Positions 17,401 through 25,040 of a DNA stretch of 64,000 bases are shown here, in pieces. A program made the translations under genes and the position numbers. The notes below the pieces were generated by a model that saw only the letters and a program-made list of their open reading frames with translations, was not told the DNA's origin and did not search any database. Where the stretch lies: positions 3,100,001 through 3,164,000 of the forward strand of contig NZ_CP075371.1 in NCBI RefSeq assembly GCF_018459925.1. Direction: 5' to 3'. The DNA is from Nocardioides aquaticus (GTDB lineage Bacteria > Actinomycetota > Actinomycetes > Propionibacteriales > Nocardioidaceae). Each line of letters opens with the position of its first letter. Position 1 is the first letter of the stretch.

Positions 17401-17585
17401 AGGCTCAGCGCCATGAAGGCCCACGCGACCCAGCCGATCACCTTGAACAGCCCGAGCATTAGCGTGCCGTCGTCGGGCGCCAGGAGCGCGTTCTTGATGC
17501 CGTCGAGGGTCGGCACCTGGTCCGGGATCGGGCTAGCACCGATCGCGAGGAACAGTGCGGGCAGCCCGAGGACGATGCCGAGCAC
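14430..17585 (-). CDS. LysM-BTAD membrane regulator of the Tad locus (5' end frameshifted)
   Basis: 1051 aa in the open frame from a GTG at 17585. Two hydrophobic helices lie at residues 3-20 and 43-65 and a third near 90-107. LysM domains follow at about 153-203 and 213-268, then an acidic Pro/Glu linker, a transmembrane helix at 343-363, and a long cytoplasmic part ending in a winged-helix/BTAD-like region (about 840-1051). LysM binds peptidoglycan and BTAD occurs in SARP-type activators, so this may connect wall state to transcription or pilus assembly. The GTG start truncates the first helix: the well-placed ATG at 17647, coupled to the TadG-like gene by ATGA and preceded by AAGGAGG, is in a different frame, and one extra C in the six-C run at 17624-17629 would join them. 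Confidence 0.7.
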   Translation of the reverse strand: MLGIVLGLPALFLAIGASPIPDQVPTLDGIKNALLAPDDGTLMLGLFKVIGWVAWAFMALSLVVEAIARLRKVQAPQLPGLGRPQAAARGLIGLAALLFIAAPIAAQAATISSAAAAPVAVGHVTAGAVDQAPAQQDVKVETKQERKGPETADHTVKVGESLWSIAEDHFGDGARYKELVDLNRDLLGTQPSFLEPGWVLKLPAHHGGAPAHDYTVQPNDTLSEIAQEQLGDADRWPEIYQASTGITQPGGTQLTDPDIIDIGWKLNIPGAETPGTPEDQQLVDPPAEEEPPAEEEPPVAPESDVPETAAPDVAPPQAEEPSAPAADVDQVDDADDSILDAPWVLAGLTGGGVLLSGALLMALRSRRRAGYRNRTPGRAIAAPPPELAPVEMTLNATGAAAAATVEFADEALRRLAAAVGAQGTTMPPLAAVELANGKLTLHLSAPAAVPAPWVGSPDQTHWHVSTDTAADELGPDTGNVEPPYPLLATIGMSGTGETWLLNCEELSTLTISGDPTYGRDFARHLAAQLAVNPWSRRVQVDCIGVAEEAVVMDERISYYPTGAAGSPAAADALAAAVTTVDRAQRHNTDVSTARTGSVDDDTWPARMLLLDAATGDPEDLEQLLQLVNDHVGQSATSIVVAGERPNTPGAVLHMTNTGRVVLEHVGLNLIAVGLTSDEARGCALVYGQSEVTEDVPVPVDETATDGWEAYTDQSGALRREYTLPRNTLADTVDEPLSSLLEGDDEDYIRQSAIVKEDLETLAPKVPEHVRAEVEQSDPTLDQDIADWFSTNCDRPRLSLLGPVTARTHGKALAKRRPYFTELLAYLAMHRKHGATREEIGEAFGITPGKVRDYTNTVREWLGTNATAGEPHLPHADKAPATKLRGVNVYQVDDGLLVDLHLFLRLRKRGQARGGAEGVADLCTALELVGEAKPFSQLREEGWSWLVNEPDRVDLMASGWIADVALIVVTEALAAGDLVKARSAAYVANRADPDGESTRLCLAHVMKAEGDQLEADRILREEICNRSDDGDAPMELSERTKTIISTHGWLAS

Positions 17586-17647
17586 GGCGACCGAGGCCGC
17601 GAGGCCGGTGAGTCGATGGCCCAGGGGGGATGGGTGGGCGTAGTCAT
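17586..17647 (-). other. Probable true 5' end of the LysM-BTAD gene, separated by a homopolymer frameshift
   Basis: From the ATG at 17647 the reading MTTPTHPP leaves frame at a run of six C (plus-strand G 17624-17629). With seven C it continues as LGHRLTGLAASVAVLGIVL, a complete signal-anchor helix, straight into the large reading frame. The excellent ribosome site and the ATGA coupling favour 17647 as the true start. Sequence or assembly error, natural mutation and slippage cannot be separated from the sequence alone. Confidence 0.6.
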
Positions 17648-18096
17648 CTCTCGATGCCTCCTTCGGCGCGGATGAGCCGCGCGGACGCCTCCCCGGTGAC
17701 CTGCATGGTGTCCAGGCCGATGATCCCGAGGAACTTGCTGGTGTAGGTGTCGGTGGTGGTGACGATCAGGGTGTCGCCGTCGACGACGCGCGCGGTTCCC
17801 TCCACGCCGGCGGCGTGGAGGTAGTCCAAGGCAGCCGCCTTGGCGGCGTAGATGTCGACGCGGAGGTCCTCGCCGCGCACCGCGGTCGAGCCCTGGACCT
17901 CCTGGGCGCCAGTGCGGGCGGCCTGGGATGCCGCGCTGCGGGCCTGCTGCTGGGTGTGGACCTTGCCGCCTAGGTCGACGGCCATCCCGACGAGGATGAT
18001 CATCGCGAAGGACGCAGTCGCGAACCAGACGCTGATGGAGCCGCGCTCATCGCGCGAGCGCCGCGTCGTGAGGCTTCGGATGCGGTGGCTCATCAT
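17644..18096 (-). CDS. TadG/TadE-like pilus assembly protein
   Basis: 150 aa from the ATG at 18096 (a second ATG follows directly; both overlap the upstream stop). The N-terminus holds a prepilin-like site, RRSRDERGS, followed by one hydrophobic helix (about residues 20-42) and QQQARSAASQAARTGAQ, which is typical of TadG/Flp-assembly proteins. The remaining extracytoplasmic domain is about 100 residues. Such minor pseudopilins are membrane components of the Tad system. It is the third of three tandem TadE/G-like genes joined by overlaps. Confidence 0.75.
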   Translation of the reverse strand: MMSHRIRSLTTRRSRDERGSISVWFATASFAMIILVGMAVDLGGKVHTQQQARSAASQAARTGAQEVQGSTAVRGEDLRVDIYAAKAAALDYLHAAGVEGTARVVDGDTLIVTTTDTYTSKFLGIIGLDTMQVTGEASARLIRAEGGIER

Positions 18097-18545
18097 CGAC
18101 GCTCCCGGTAGGCGTCGACGGGGCTGCTGGCGGTCGCGGTGATCGTCCGAGTGCCGGGGAGGCCGGGGATGCTCAGGTCCGCGACGTCGACCTTGCAGGT
18201 CACTGTGGCGGTCACTTGACCGGTGGTTCCCAACGGGGCGTTGAACGCCGCGGCGTTGACCGTGATGTTGGTGGTCGTGCACTGAAGACCCTGGTCGTTC
18301 AGGCTGCTGGCGGCCGCGGACTTTCCGGAGCTGATCGCCTCACTCTGGGTCCGCTCGATCGAGGCCGCGCGGGCTGCCTCGAAGGCGGCTGCGTCCACTG
18401 CCTGGTTGGCGATCTCCACGCGGCCGCCGAGAATGATCATCGCCACGAAAAGGCCGAAGGCCGGGAGGCCGATCGCGGCCTCGATGGCCACCGATCCGCG
18501 CTCGTCCCGGCGCCGTCGTCGGGAATCGTGAACCCACGAGATCAT
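18093..18545 (-). CDS. TadE-like pseudopilin
   Basis: 150 aa. A basic N-terminus (RRRRRDERGS) with a probable prepilin-peptidase site precedes a VAIEAAIGLPAF hydrophobic helix with the conserved glutamate at position +5 after the cleavage site, then an alanine-rich amphipathic helix. This is the TadE pattern. Its C-terminal domain has two cysteines (QCTTT, VTCKV) that could form a disulphide outside the membrane. It overlaps both neighbours by ATGA-type junctions. Confidence 0.75.
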   Translation of the reverse strand: MISWVHDSRRRRRDERGSVAIEAAIGLPAFGLFVAMIILGGRVEIANQAVDAAAFEAARAASIERTQSEAISSGKSAAASSLNDQGLQCTTTNITVNAAAFNAPLGTTGQVTATVTCKVDVADLSIPGLPGTRTITATASSPVDAYRERR

Positions 18546-18937
18546 TCCGTCAGCCTTTCGACCGGGACGCTGGCGCTCTGGGTGACGGTGACGTGCCAGC
18601 CGGGGATCACGCTCATGGACTTGCCGGTGACGGTGATCGTGGCGGTGGTCGTGGTCCGTGATCCGGAGACGGTGGTGGAGGTCATCACGTCGGATCCGCC
18701 GGCGTCCTGGAGGAACGTGTTCGCCGTAGACACACCGGCGTCGCGGGTGCCGGTCTCGCTGCCTGCCTCGCGGGCGCCCTCTTGCGCGGCCGCGAGCGCT
18801 ACCTGCTTCGCGTGGTAGTACAGGGCGCCCTGGAGGCCGAGGAACATCACCAGGAAGAGCGCAGGCATCAGGAAGACCATCTGGATGGTCACTGATCCGC
18901 GTTCGTCCCGGCTGCGGCGGTGGAAGCTGGCGAACAT
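18542..18937 (-). CDS. TadE-like pseudopilin
   Basis: 131 aa. RRSRDERGS and then a hydrophobic helix (VTIQMVFLMPALFLVMFLGL) is the TadE signature, although the +5 residue is Q rather than E. The extracytoplasmic part is rich in Thr/Ser beta strands. It starts 6 bp after the Flp-like pilin gene and overlaps the next TadE gene. The Glu-to-Gln change at a position that matters for pilin N-methylation and assembly may mark a minor rather than major subunit. Confidence 0.75.
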   Translation of the reverse strand: MFASFHRRSRDERGSVTIQMVFLMPALFLVMFLGLQGALYYHAKQVALAAAQEGAREAGSETGTRDAGVSTANTFLQDAGGSDVMTSTTVSGSRTTTTATITVTGKSMSVIPGWHVTVTQSASVPVERLTE

Positions 18938-18943
18938 GGCGGC

Positions 18944-19147
18944 CTACTTGATCTTGGCGGACTCGCTGGTCACGAAGAACTTGATGGCCGCGACGACGAT
19001 GCCGACGATGACGATCACGGCGCCGGCCCAGATGACCTGCTCGATCGTGACGGAGCCGCGCTCGTCGCGCTGCCTGGTGACGCGGTCCTCGAGGGAGGCG
19101 AGCGTGGTCAGCGCTGCCATCTGGAGGGCGATGAAGAGCTTCAACAT
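18944..19147 (-). CDS. Flp-like prepilin (probable major Tad pilin)
   Basis: 67 aa. The QRDERGS leader site is followed by VTIEQ and one hydrophobic helix (about residues 36-58), with only about 9 residues after it. Small size and a near-naked helix are the marks of Flp/TadA-secreted pilins. Glu at +4/+5 after the Gly-Ser cleavage site is present. The leader before it is long and itself hydrophobic (residues 1-18), which is unusual. No prepilin peptidase gene is visible in the window. It lies between TadC and the TadE genes. Confidence 0.7.
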   Translation of the reverse strand: MLKLFIALQMAALTTLASLEDRVTRQRDERGSVTIEQVIWAGAVIVIVGIVVAAIKFFVTSESAKIK

Positions 19148-19226
19148 CGGGTTCTTCCTTCCTGGTTTGTTCGGGTGTTGCGGTCTGGGTGACCCTGGTT
19201 GTTGGGGTCGGTGTTAGGTCGGTCGG

Positions 19227-20138
19227 TCAGGTGGTGAAGCGGAGCATCGAGGGGGCGACGAGGATCGCCATGAAGACGACGCCGAGCAGGCTGGCGGGGA
19301 TGTACATGCGCTCGGAGGTGGCGTTGGCCTTGCCGACCTCGGCGCTGAGCATTGCTGAGCGGAGTGCGGCGGCGCGGGCTCGGAGGTTGTTGTAGATCTG
19401 GGCTCCGTCCTGGCCGGATTGCTGCATGATGTCGGCGAGGTCGTCGAGCTCGGGGACGGCGAGGTCGTCGGCCAGACCGTGCAGCGAGTCCCACGGCGCA
19501 CGGGTCATGTACCGGGCGCGGCGCAGCTCGCTCTCGATCCGCTTGAACACCCAGGTGTCGCCGACCTCCGCCGCGGAGCGCAGTGCCTGCTGGCCGCTGG
19601 ATCCGTCGCGCACGCCGGTGGCGACCATGTCGATGTAGGCGCCCAGGGCTCGGCTGAACTCGATGTGGGCCTTCTTGGCGTCGTCGGCGGCGTTGTAGTT
19701 GGGCATAAACCAGAACAGGGCGGCCAGGGCCAGCGAGCCGAGCGTCGGGATGGCAAACGGCAGCGGCAGGCCGATCAGCATGAAGAAGGCGGCCAGCAGT
19801 GGCGGCATGACCAGGCCGAGCAGTGCCCAGACGACCTTCTCGCCGTAGAACCGGGTCTCGCTGATCTGCAGGATGGCCAAGTCCTTGCGGGGCGTGTGTG
19901 CCCAGGCGCCGCCGGGCAGGTTCTTCAGCGCCCACAGGCCAATCCGATCGACCGCCGAGCCGGTGCCGGCGTCGACGTCGGGGCCGGGAGTGTTGCGGCG
20001 GGGCACGACGTAGTCAGGTGAGAGACGGTCCAGGGCGTCGGCCAGGTCGGGGTCAGACGGCGCGAGGCGCCATACGAGCAGAGCGAGGGCCAGCCCTAGG
20101 AGGGTGCCGCTGGCGAGGGCGATCTGCAGGCCGGTCAT
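19227..20138 (-). CDS. tadC: TadC-like T2SSF-domain membrane protein
   Basis: 303 aa from the ATG at 20138 (ATGA overlap with TadB). An N-terminal helix (4-24), a helix pair near 103-145, a GspF/T2SSF core and a C-terminal helix (280-297) fit TadC. TadB and TadC form the inner-membrane platform that couples the TadA ATPase to pilin polymerisation. Order TadA-TadB-TadC-pilin is the usual one. The 80-bp gap after its stop contains the AAGGAAG ribosome site of the pilin gene. Confidence 0.8.
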   Translation of the reverse strand: MTGLQIALASGTLLGLALALLVWRLAPSDPDLADALDRLSPDYVVPRRNTPGPDVDAGTGSAVDRIGLWALKNLPGGAWAHTPRKDLAILQISETRFYGEKVVWALLGLVMPPLLAAFFMLIGLPLPFAIPTLGSLALAALFWFMPNYNAADDAKKAHIEFSRALGAYIDMVATGVRDGSSGQQALRSAAEVGDTWVFKRIESELRRARYMTRAPWDSLHGLADDLAVPELDDLADIMQQSGQDGAQIYNNLRARAAALRSAMLSAEVGKANATSERMYIPASLLGVVFMAILVAPSMLRFTT

Positions 20139-21067
20139 GCGAGTGCTCCTTGGTTCTCGACCGGTGCCGTGCTTTGGGCGGCGCGGTGCGCGTTGCGGGC
20201 CTGGAGGTCGAGGAACCGCGGGAGCGGCTTGGCGACGGCCATCCGGCGCATCCACAGCAAGGTGGCTACGTAGGCCGAGAGCAGGACGGCGAGGATGACC
20301 TGGCCCAGTGGGGAGCCGTAGGGCTCGATGTAGTCGCCGGTGAAGGCCAGCATGCCGAGCACACCGAGGGTGATCACGGTGACTGTGCGGGCGGTGGTGC
20401 GGGGCTTGGCCTGGTCGGCGGCGATCTGGCGGCGGGCGCGCACGTCGGAGGCGACGGTCTCGGCGAGCGCGTCCAGCGCCTTGGACAGTCCGGCCTGGCC
20501 GCGGCCGCTGGCGGCGAGGATCAGTTGGCTGGCCACGACGTCGCCGGTGGAGTCGTTGAGGTCCTCGGCGAAGGCGCGTAGTACGTCCTCGGTGCTGGTG
20601 GTGTTGTTCCACAGCCGGGAGACCATCAGTCCGACCTCGCGCTGGATCGGCGCCGGCGCGGACTGCAGGGACTTGATGAGCGCCGAGCGCAGGGACTGGC
20701 CGGCGGTCAGTTTGCCTGAGAGGGACCGCGTCCACTCCTCGAGTGCCTCGAGCTTCTCGATGCTCGCGGCCGCCGGCGGGGGCGTGAGCAGCAGCGGGAT
20801 ACCGATGATCCCGGCCGGGACGAGCACGATCGCGATCACCCAGCCGCTCACCAGTGCGACCAGGAGGCCGGCCACGGCACCGCCGACCATCAGCATGCGG
20901 GTGCGCCGGTCGAGCCTGATGAACCAGTTTCCCAGTCGCCCGAACGGGGTGCCGGTCCGGGCGGGCCGTGGCGGCTTGGGCGGCGCGGGGGTCAGCGCGT
21001 AGACCATCCCGATCAGGCCGATGACGATGAGGGCGCCGAAGACGGCGGGCAGGAACGCGTTGGTCAT
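20135..21067 (-). CDS. tadB: TadB-like T2SSF-domain membrane protein
   Basis: 310 aa with an N-terminal helix (7-27), a helix pair (about 60-95), a T2SSF cytoplasmic domain (LEEWTRSLSGKLTAGQSLRSAL, about 110-220) and two C-terminal helices. The T2SSF pattern with a Gly-Leu-rich amphipathic stretch is clear. It partners TadC in the pilus platform. Start and stop overlap TadA and TadC by ATGA. Confidence 0.8.
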   Translation of the reverse strand: MTNAFLPAVFGALIVIGLIGMVYALTPAPPKPPRPARTGTPFGRLGNWFIRLDRRTRMLMVGGAVAGLLVALVSGWVIAIVLVPAGIIGIPLLLTPPPAAASIEKLEALEEWTRSLSGKLTAGQSLRSALIKSLQSAPAPIQREVGLMVSRLWNNTTSTEDVLRAFAEDLNDSTGDVVASQLILAASGRGQAGLSKALDALAETVASDVRARRQIAADQAKPRTTARTVTVITLGVLGMLAFTGDYIEPYGSPLGQVILAVLLSAYVATLLWMRRMAVAKPLPRFLDLQARNAHRAAQSTAPVENQGALA

Positions 21068-22746
21068 GAGGTGGCCACCCCCGGGTTGGCCTGGGACTCG
21101 GCCTTGTACGCCTCGAGGTCGAACCCATGCCGCGCCAACTCCTGGGCGAGGAAATTGTCGAGCTTGCCGGTCGCGACGGCCTGGGCGAGCTGGTTAGGGG
21201 CGAATATCGGGGTGGCGGCGTATCCCCTGGCGGCGTCGATGCTGGGCTGGACGACCAAGACCTCCTCGACCCAGCGCTGCTTGCGGAAGGTGCCGTCGGG
21301 ATTCGCGACGACCTCCGAGCGCAGGTACATCACGATGTCGATCGCCGCGGCCAGCTTGCTGATCGCCAGCTCGCGGGTGACCTGGGGGCCCTTCTCCATG
21401 GCGCAGGAGACGAGCTTCTCAATAGTGTGCTCGGCGCTGCGGGCGTGGGTGGTGCTGATCGAGCCCGGCCCGGACTCCATGGCCTTGAGCATGTCCCAGA
21501 CCTCCGGGCCGCGGACCTCACCGACGATCTGGCGGGCGAGGTTGAACCGGAAGGAGTGGTGGATGGCCTCCTCGAGGCTGAACTCACCGGCCTGACGGCC
21601 GTCGATGCCGACCTCGCCGGATCCGGGGCGGTGCTCCCAGGCGTGGACGATCTTGTGGCGGTCGACGAGCTCGTGCAGGTGCAGCTCGAACTCGGTCTCG
21701 AAGGTGCCGATCATCTCCCAAGGAGGGATGCACGAGCACAGGGCGCGGACCCAGGTGGTCTTGCCGCTGCCTTGGACGCCTGAGACGACGATGCTCTTGC
21801 CGGCACGCACGCAGGTTGCGACGAAGTCGGCCAGGACCGGGCTACATGCCTTGCGGTCGTAGACCATCTCGTCAATCGACACTTCGCGCATGCTGTGGCG
21901 CCGGATCACGACGGAGGTGTAGGCCATCACCCAGGAGCCGGCCGCGAGCCGCGCTCCCCCGGGCAGCCGGAGGTCCAGGTGTGGCCGGGCCTCGGTGAAG
22001 GGCCGGTTCTGCCGTGCGCCTAGGTCGGAGAGGAGCTCGCGCAGGTCGTCCTCGGAGTCGGCGATCGGGGCGGCCTCCACAAGGGTGCCGTCGACCAGCT
22101 CCAGCCACACGGAGCAGACCGGGCCGCGGGCGATGACGATGATGTTCTCGACGTCCTCGCGCTCGACCAGGGGCTGCAGGCGGCCGAGTCCGAACAGGGC
22201 GGCGTGGAGGGCGGATTTGAGTGCCTTCTCGTGGTCCTTAGTCCACGGCGGCCGACCGGTGGAGACCAGCGTCTCGGCCTCGGATTTGATGAGCTCCTCG
22301 ATGACGTCGAGGCCCATCTGCTCGCGGTCCTCTTCGGTGACCCGGCCACCTTCCTTGTCGAGCCGGGCGGTCAGTCGCGACGAGATCTCGGCGCGGTACT
22401 GCGCGATCAGCTCCCAGTCCAACTCGACCTCGCCATCCGCGCCGCGGGTGTCGTGGAGCTCCTCCGGTGCGGGCGCCACCAGCGGGCGCAGGCTGAACTC
22501 CGAGCGGGCGCGGCCAGGCAGCTGGCCCTGGCCTTCGCTGGTCCAGGCGCCGGCGAAGATCGGCAGCGAGGTCGGGTCGTGGTCCTCGAGGACCGGCGCC
22601 GGGGGCGGCGGGGTGCCGCTGGTGCCGCGGCCGCGGGCAAAGGGCGAGGTCTGCTCGCGGTTCGCGGCATGGCGGGCCTCAAGCCACTCGTCTGCGCGCA
22701 GCGGGTCGCGGCCGTTGGTCTCCGAGTTGTGTCCGTTGGTGCTCAT
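21064..22746 (-). CDS. tadA: TadA/CpaF-type pilus assembly ATPase
   Basis: 560 aa from the ATG at 22746 (ATGA with the MinD-like gene). About 130 polar residues precede the CpaF N-domain. The ATPase core has Walker A VVSGVQGSGKTT (about 341-352), an FETEFELHLHE Asp/Glu-box equivalent and the QIVGEVRGPEVWDML Walker B and His-box region. It drives Tad pilus extension, and possibly retraction, in the cytoplasm against TadB/TadC. All key residues seem present. Confidence 0.9.
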   Translation of the reverse strand: MSTNGHNSETNGRDPLRADEWLEARHAANREQTSPFARGRGTSGTPPPPAPVLEDHDPTSLPIFAGAWTSEGQGQLPGRARSEFSLRPLVAPAPEELHDTRGADGEVELDWELIAQYRAEISSRLTARLDKEGGRVTEEDREQMGLDVIEELIKSEAETLVSTGRPPWTKDHEKALKSALHAALFGLGRLQPLVEREDVENIIVIARGPVCSVWLELVDGTLVEAAPIADSEDDLRELLSDLGARQNRPFTEARPHLDLRLPGGARLAAGSWVMAYTSVVIRRHSMREVSIDEMVYDRKACSPVLADFVATCVRAGKSIVVSGVQGSGKTTWVRALCSCIPPWEMIGTFETEFELHLHELVDRHKIVHAWEHRPGSGEVGIDGRQAGEFSLEEAIHHSFRFNLARQIVGEVRGPEVWDMLKAMESGPGSISTTHARSAEHTIEKLVSCAMEKGPQVTRELAISKLAAAIDIVMYLRSEVVANPDGTFRKQRWVEEVLVVQPSIDAARGYAATPIFAPNQLAQAVATGKLDNFLAQELARHGFDLEAYKAESQANPGVATS

Positions 22747-23582
22747 GCGTGGCCTCCGTTCGTGGAAGCGAGGGCGACCTGGTTGGCGCCGAGGATGGAC
22801 TGGATGGCGGCGGTGCTGCCCCGGTAGCCGCGCAGCAGCCCGGAGGACTCGAACTTGCGAGGCTTGCGGGCGCCGTGGGAGTAGACCTCGGCCACCTCGG
22901 GCTCCCAGTCCACGGAGGCGACCACGGGGATCTGGAGGGCCTTGGCGATGTGGCGTGCGGCGTAGGGCCGGACTCGGGCGCCGGTGGGAAGCGTGGGCCA
23001 GCGTCGCTCCTCGTCGACGAGGAGGCCCCCGAGACGGGAGAGCCCACCGACCGCGGCGAACTGCGCCCGCAGGGTCTTGGCCCAGCTGGTGGCACCGGCC
23101 AGAGCCGGCAGCGAACTTCGGGTGACGAGCAGGGTTAGGTCGGAGGCAGCGATCAGCGGCAGGGGCCAGCCGGCGAGGCCGAGTCGTCCGGCGTCGACGA
23201 TGACGTCCTGGCCGTTGCGGTCGAGGGCGCGCAGTTGCTCGGTGAGCGGTTCCCACAGCGGCAGCAGGCTCGGGGCCTGCTCGTGGGCCCGGATGCCGGG
23301 TAGGAACCAAGCAGACCGCTCGGCCGGCGCCTCGGGGTCCAGCAGCAGCGTCTCGCGGGGCAGTGCGTCCGCCAGCGTTCCCTCGCGCAGGGAGAGAGCG
23401 AGGTTGATCAGGCCGCCGGTCGGCTCCTGGGCGCCCTGGAAGTAGCCGGCGAAGACCGAGGAGGATCCGGTCGGGTCTGCGTCGACCAAGAGCACGGGTC
23501 GGTGCCAGTTGAGGGTTAGCCCGAGCGCCGTGGTGGACACGCCGGGCGAACCGCTCGCGGAGGCCAGGACGATCACCGCCAT
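22743..23582 (-). CDS. TadZ/MinD-like protein with lysine-less P-loop
   Basis: 279 aa. The start MAVIVLASASGSPGVSTTAL is a MinD/ParA-type P-loop strand with V in place of the catalytic lysine (GSPGVSTT). LLVDADPTG (about residues 31-39) is the usual second strand, and VIVDAGRLG the third. In Tad loci such proteins (TadZ/CpaE) localise the pilus machine at the pole. The gene lies directly upstream of TadA, as TadZ often does. The missing lysine suggests a scaffold or a non-canonical ATPase. Confidence 0.75.
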   Translation of the reverse strand: MAVIVLASASGSPGVSTTALGLTLNWHRPVLLVDADPTGSSSVFAGYFQGAQEPTGGLINLALSLREGTLADALPRETLLLDPEAPAERSAWFLPGIRAHEQAPSLLPLWEPLTEQLRALDRNGQDVIVDAGRLGLAGWPLPLIAASDLTLLVTRSSLPALAGATSWAKTLRAQFAAVGGLSRLGGLLVDEERRWPTLPTGARVRPYAARHIAKALQIPVVASVDWEPEVAEVYSHGARKPRKFESSGLLRGYRGSTAAIQSILGANQVALASTNGGHA

Positions 23583-23585
23583 GCC

Positions 23586-24266
23586 TCAGCGCTCCCGCGC
23601 ATCCAGAACGAGTGCGACCCGTCCGGTGGCAGCCCGGGCAGCCAGTTCGGCCGCTTCGGCTTCGGGCACCGAGACGTCGACGACGGTCTCCCCCGTCTCC
23701 TCGACCCGGTTAAGACCAACGACGGTGGCCTCGATGGTGACCGGCTCCCTGTCGGTGATCTCGCCCTGGTCGCCGGGCGTGGTGACGATCCGGACGACGT
23801 CGCCGCCGTAGAGCGGCTCCGACGGCATCTGGGCGGGAGTAAGGCTGATGCCCACCAGGGACTCTCCCTCCCCCGGCACCAGGTTGTCGGTGACTGCCTG
23901 CGCGGTGAGCAGGGTGCCGGCCCACAGGTCGACGGCAGCGCGGCTGCCCTCGAGCTCGGCCTTCTGGCTGCCGGGGACCGGAGTCAACGCCGGGTCGACG
24001 CTGACCCGCACCACGGCGAGGTCGCCGGCCTCGATGGTCTCGCCGCGCTTGATGTCGTTGCTGACGACGAGGACCTCTTGGGTGTCGTTAACCGAGGTGA
24101 ACGCGAACGCGGTCCCCAGGCCGCCGGCAGCGACAAGAGCCGCGCAGAGTGCCAGGACCCAACGTCTGCGGCGGCGCCTCAGCCGTGGGAAGTGGTTGTG
24201 GTCGGGAGGTGCCTTGATACTGGCGCCAACGTCGTCCCGTGCTTGTTGAGCAGTGTTCATCGACAT
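23586..24266 (-). CDS. CpaB/RcpC-like SAF-domain protein
   Basis: 226 aa. A polar N-terminus with a basic cluster (RLRRRRRRW) precedes a transmembrane helix (about 37-56) and a SAF domain (VVSNDIKRGETIEAGDLAVVRV and later), followed by a second beta-rich domain. SAF proteins of this type (CpaB/RcpC/FlgA-like) help assemble the Tad pilus in the envelope. It is the first gene of the Tad operon; a 34-bp palindrome lies 74 bp upstream. MSMN offers two possible starts; I used the first. Confidence 0.75.
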   Translation of the reverse strand: MSMNTAQQARDDVGASIKAPPDHNHFPRLRRRRRRWVLALCAALVAAGGLGTAFAFTSVNDTQEVLVVSNDIKRGETIEAGDLAVVRVSVDPALTPVPGSQKAELEGSRAAVDLWAGTLLTAQAVTDNLVPGEGESLVGISLTPAQMPSEPLYGGDVVRIVTTPGDQGEITDREPVTIEATVVGLNRVEETGETVVDVSVPEAEAAELAARAATGRVALVLDARER

Positions 24267-24339
24267 GGATCCCCGAGTCCTCTCTGGTCTCGATCACCTA
24301 CGTGTCAAGACGTGCCGGGAGCGGTCATCGCACAACCGA

Positions 24340-24373
24340 CTCGATAGGAACACACTAGTGTATTTCTATCGAG
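24340..24373. promoter_or_regulatory. 34-bp near-perfect palindrome upstream of the Tad operon
   Basis: The half-sites CTCGATAG and CTATCGAG flank a central ACACTAGTGT; only two base pairs in each half fail to match. It lies between the Tad operon start (24266) and the 3' end of a double-XRE regulator gene (24586). A very likely operator controlling pilus expression. The rest of 24267-24585 shows no gene. Confidence 0.7.
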
Positions 24374-24585
24374 GGAATCGTTGTCCACAGCTGACCGATT
24401 CCGAGATGTCATCGCCCGAGTCCTGACCGGAAGTGGTTGCGTGGCCCAATCCCCCGATGGGACTGAGCGCCTGCACGCACCGAACGTCCGGGTCAATGGG
24501 ACCACAAATCATGCGGACTTTTCGGGGGGAATTTCTCCTTGTGGATTACGGTCAAACTCGGCGCCAGGCGCGCTCGTCTACGGCG

Positions 24586-25032
24586 CTAGACCTGCCCGCG
24601 CCGCAGGCGCTGCTGCCGGGCTTCCTGGAAGGCCGCGACGACGACGTCGACTGTGTCCGTCAGCCCACGCGCGAGACTCTCAACCTGCTGGGCTGCTGGG
24701 AGTCGGGTCCAACGGCCTTGCTCCCAGGCGTAGTAGGTCGGCACAGCCACGTTGACGGCCGCAGCCAACTCGGGCACCGTCAGCCCCGCCTTCAAACGCA
24801 GTGCTCTGAGATCAGGAACCTCACCCTCCATGTGAATTAGACGAAGGGTCGGGATGTCGAGGGCTCTAGCAAGCTTGACCAAGAAGTCCGGCCGAGGAAC
24901 CGACGCGCCGAGCTCCCAACGAGATATGCGCTCCCCACCGGCGGCACCAACTAGACGCGCCAACTCATGCTGGGTCAGGCCCGCCTTCTCGCGAGCGGCG
25001 CGCAGCACTGAGGGGTCGATTCCGGAAACCAT
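24586..25032 (-). CDS. Tandem XRE-type helix-turn-helix regulator
   Basis: 148 aa with two XRE/Cro-like domains in tandem. The first (about 8-65) includes LRAAREKAGLTQHELARLVG and ERISRWELG; the second (about 73-130) includes LRALRLKAGLTVPELAAAV and VPTYYAWEQGR. Both have the Q/W recognition pattern of the family. It faces the same direction as the Tad operon, 320 bp upstream of it, and the nearby palindrome is its natural target. A GACACTAGTC element sharing the CACTAGT core of that palindrome lies just upstream of its own start (25041-25050), suggesting autoregulation. Two domains in one chain would suit a palindromic site. Confidence 0.75.
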   Translation of the reverse strand: MVSGIDPSVLRAAREKAGLTQHELARLVGAAGGERISRWELGASVPRPDFLVKLARALDIPTLRLIHMEGEVPDLRALRLKAGLTVPELAAAVNVAVPTYYAWEQGRWTRLPAAQQVESLARGLTDTVDVVVAAFQEARQQRLRRGQV

Positions 25033-25040
25033 CGCTGACA

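Noticed and set aside
14886..17462. 858-codon plus-strand reading opposite the LysM-BTAD gene
   Set aside because: Antisense shadow; composition is Gly/Arg/Val-rich with no domain, while the minus strand encodes clear LysM domains.
17624..17629. Programmed ribosomal slippage at the six-C run
   Set aside because: Possible, but an identical missing-C defect at the CYP153 leader makes assembly error or simple mutation more economical; no stimulatory structure was seen.
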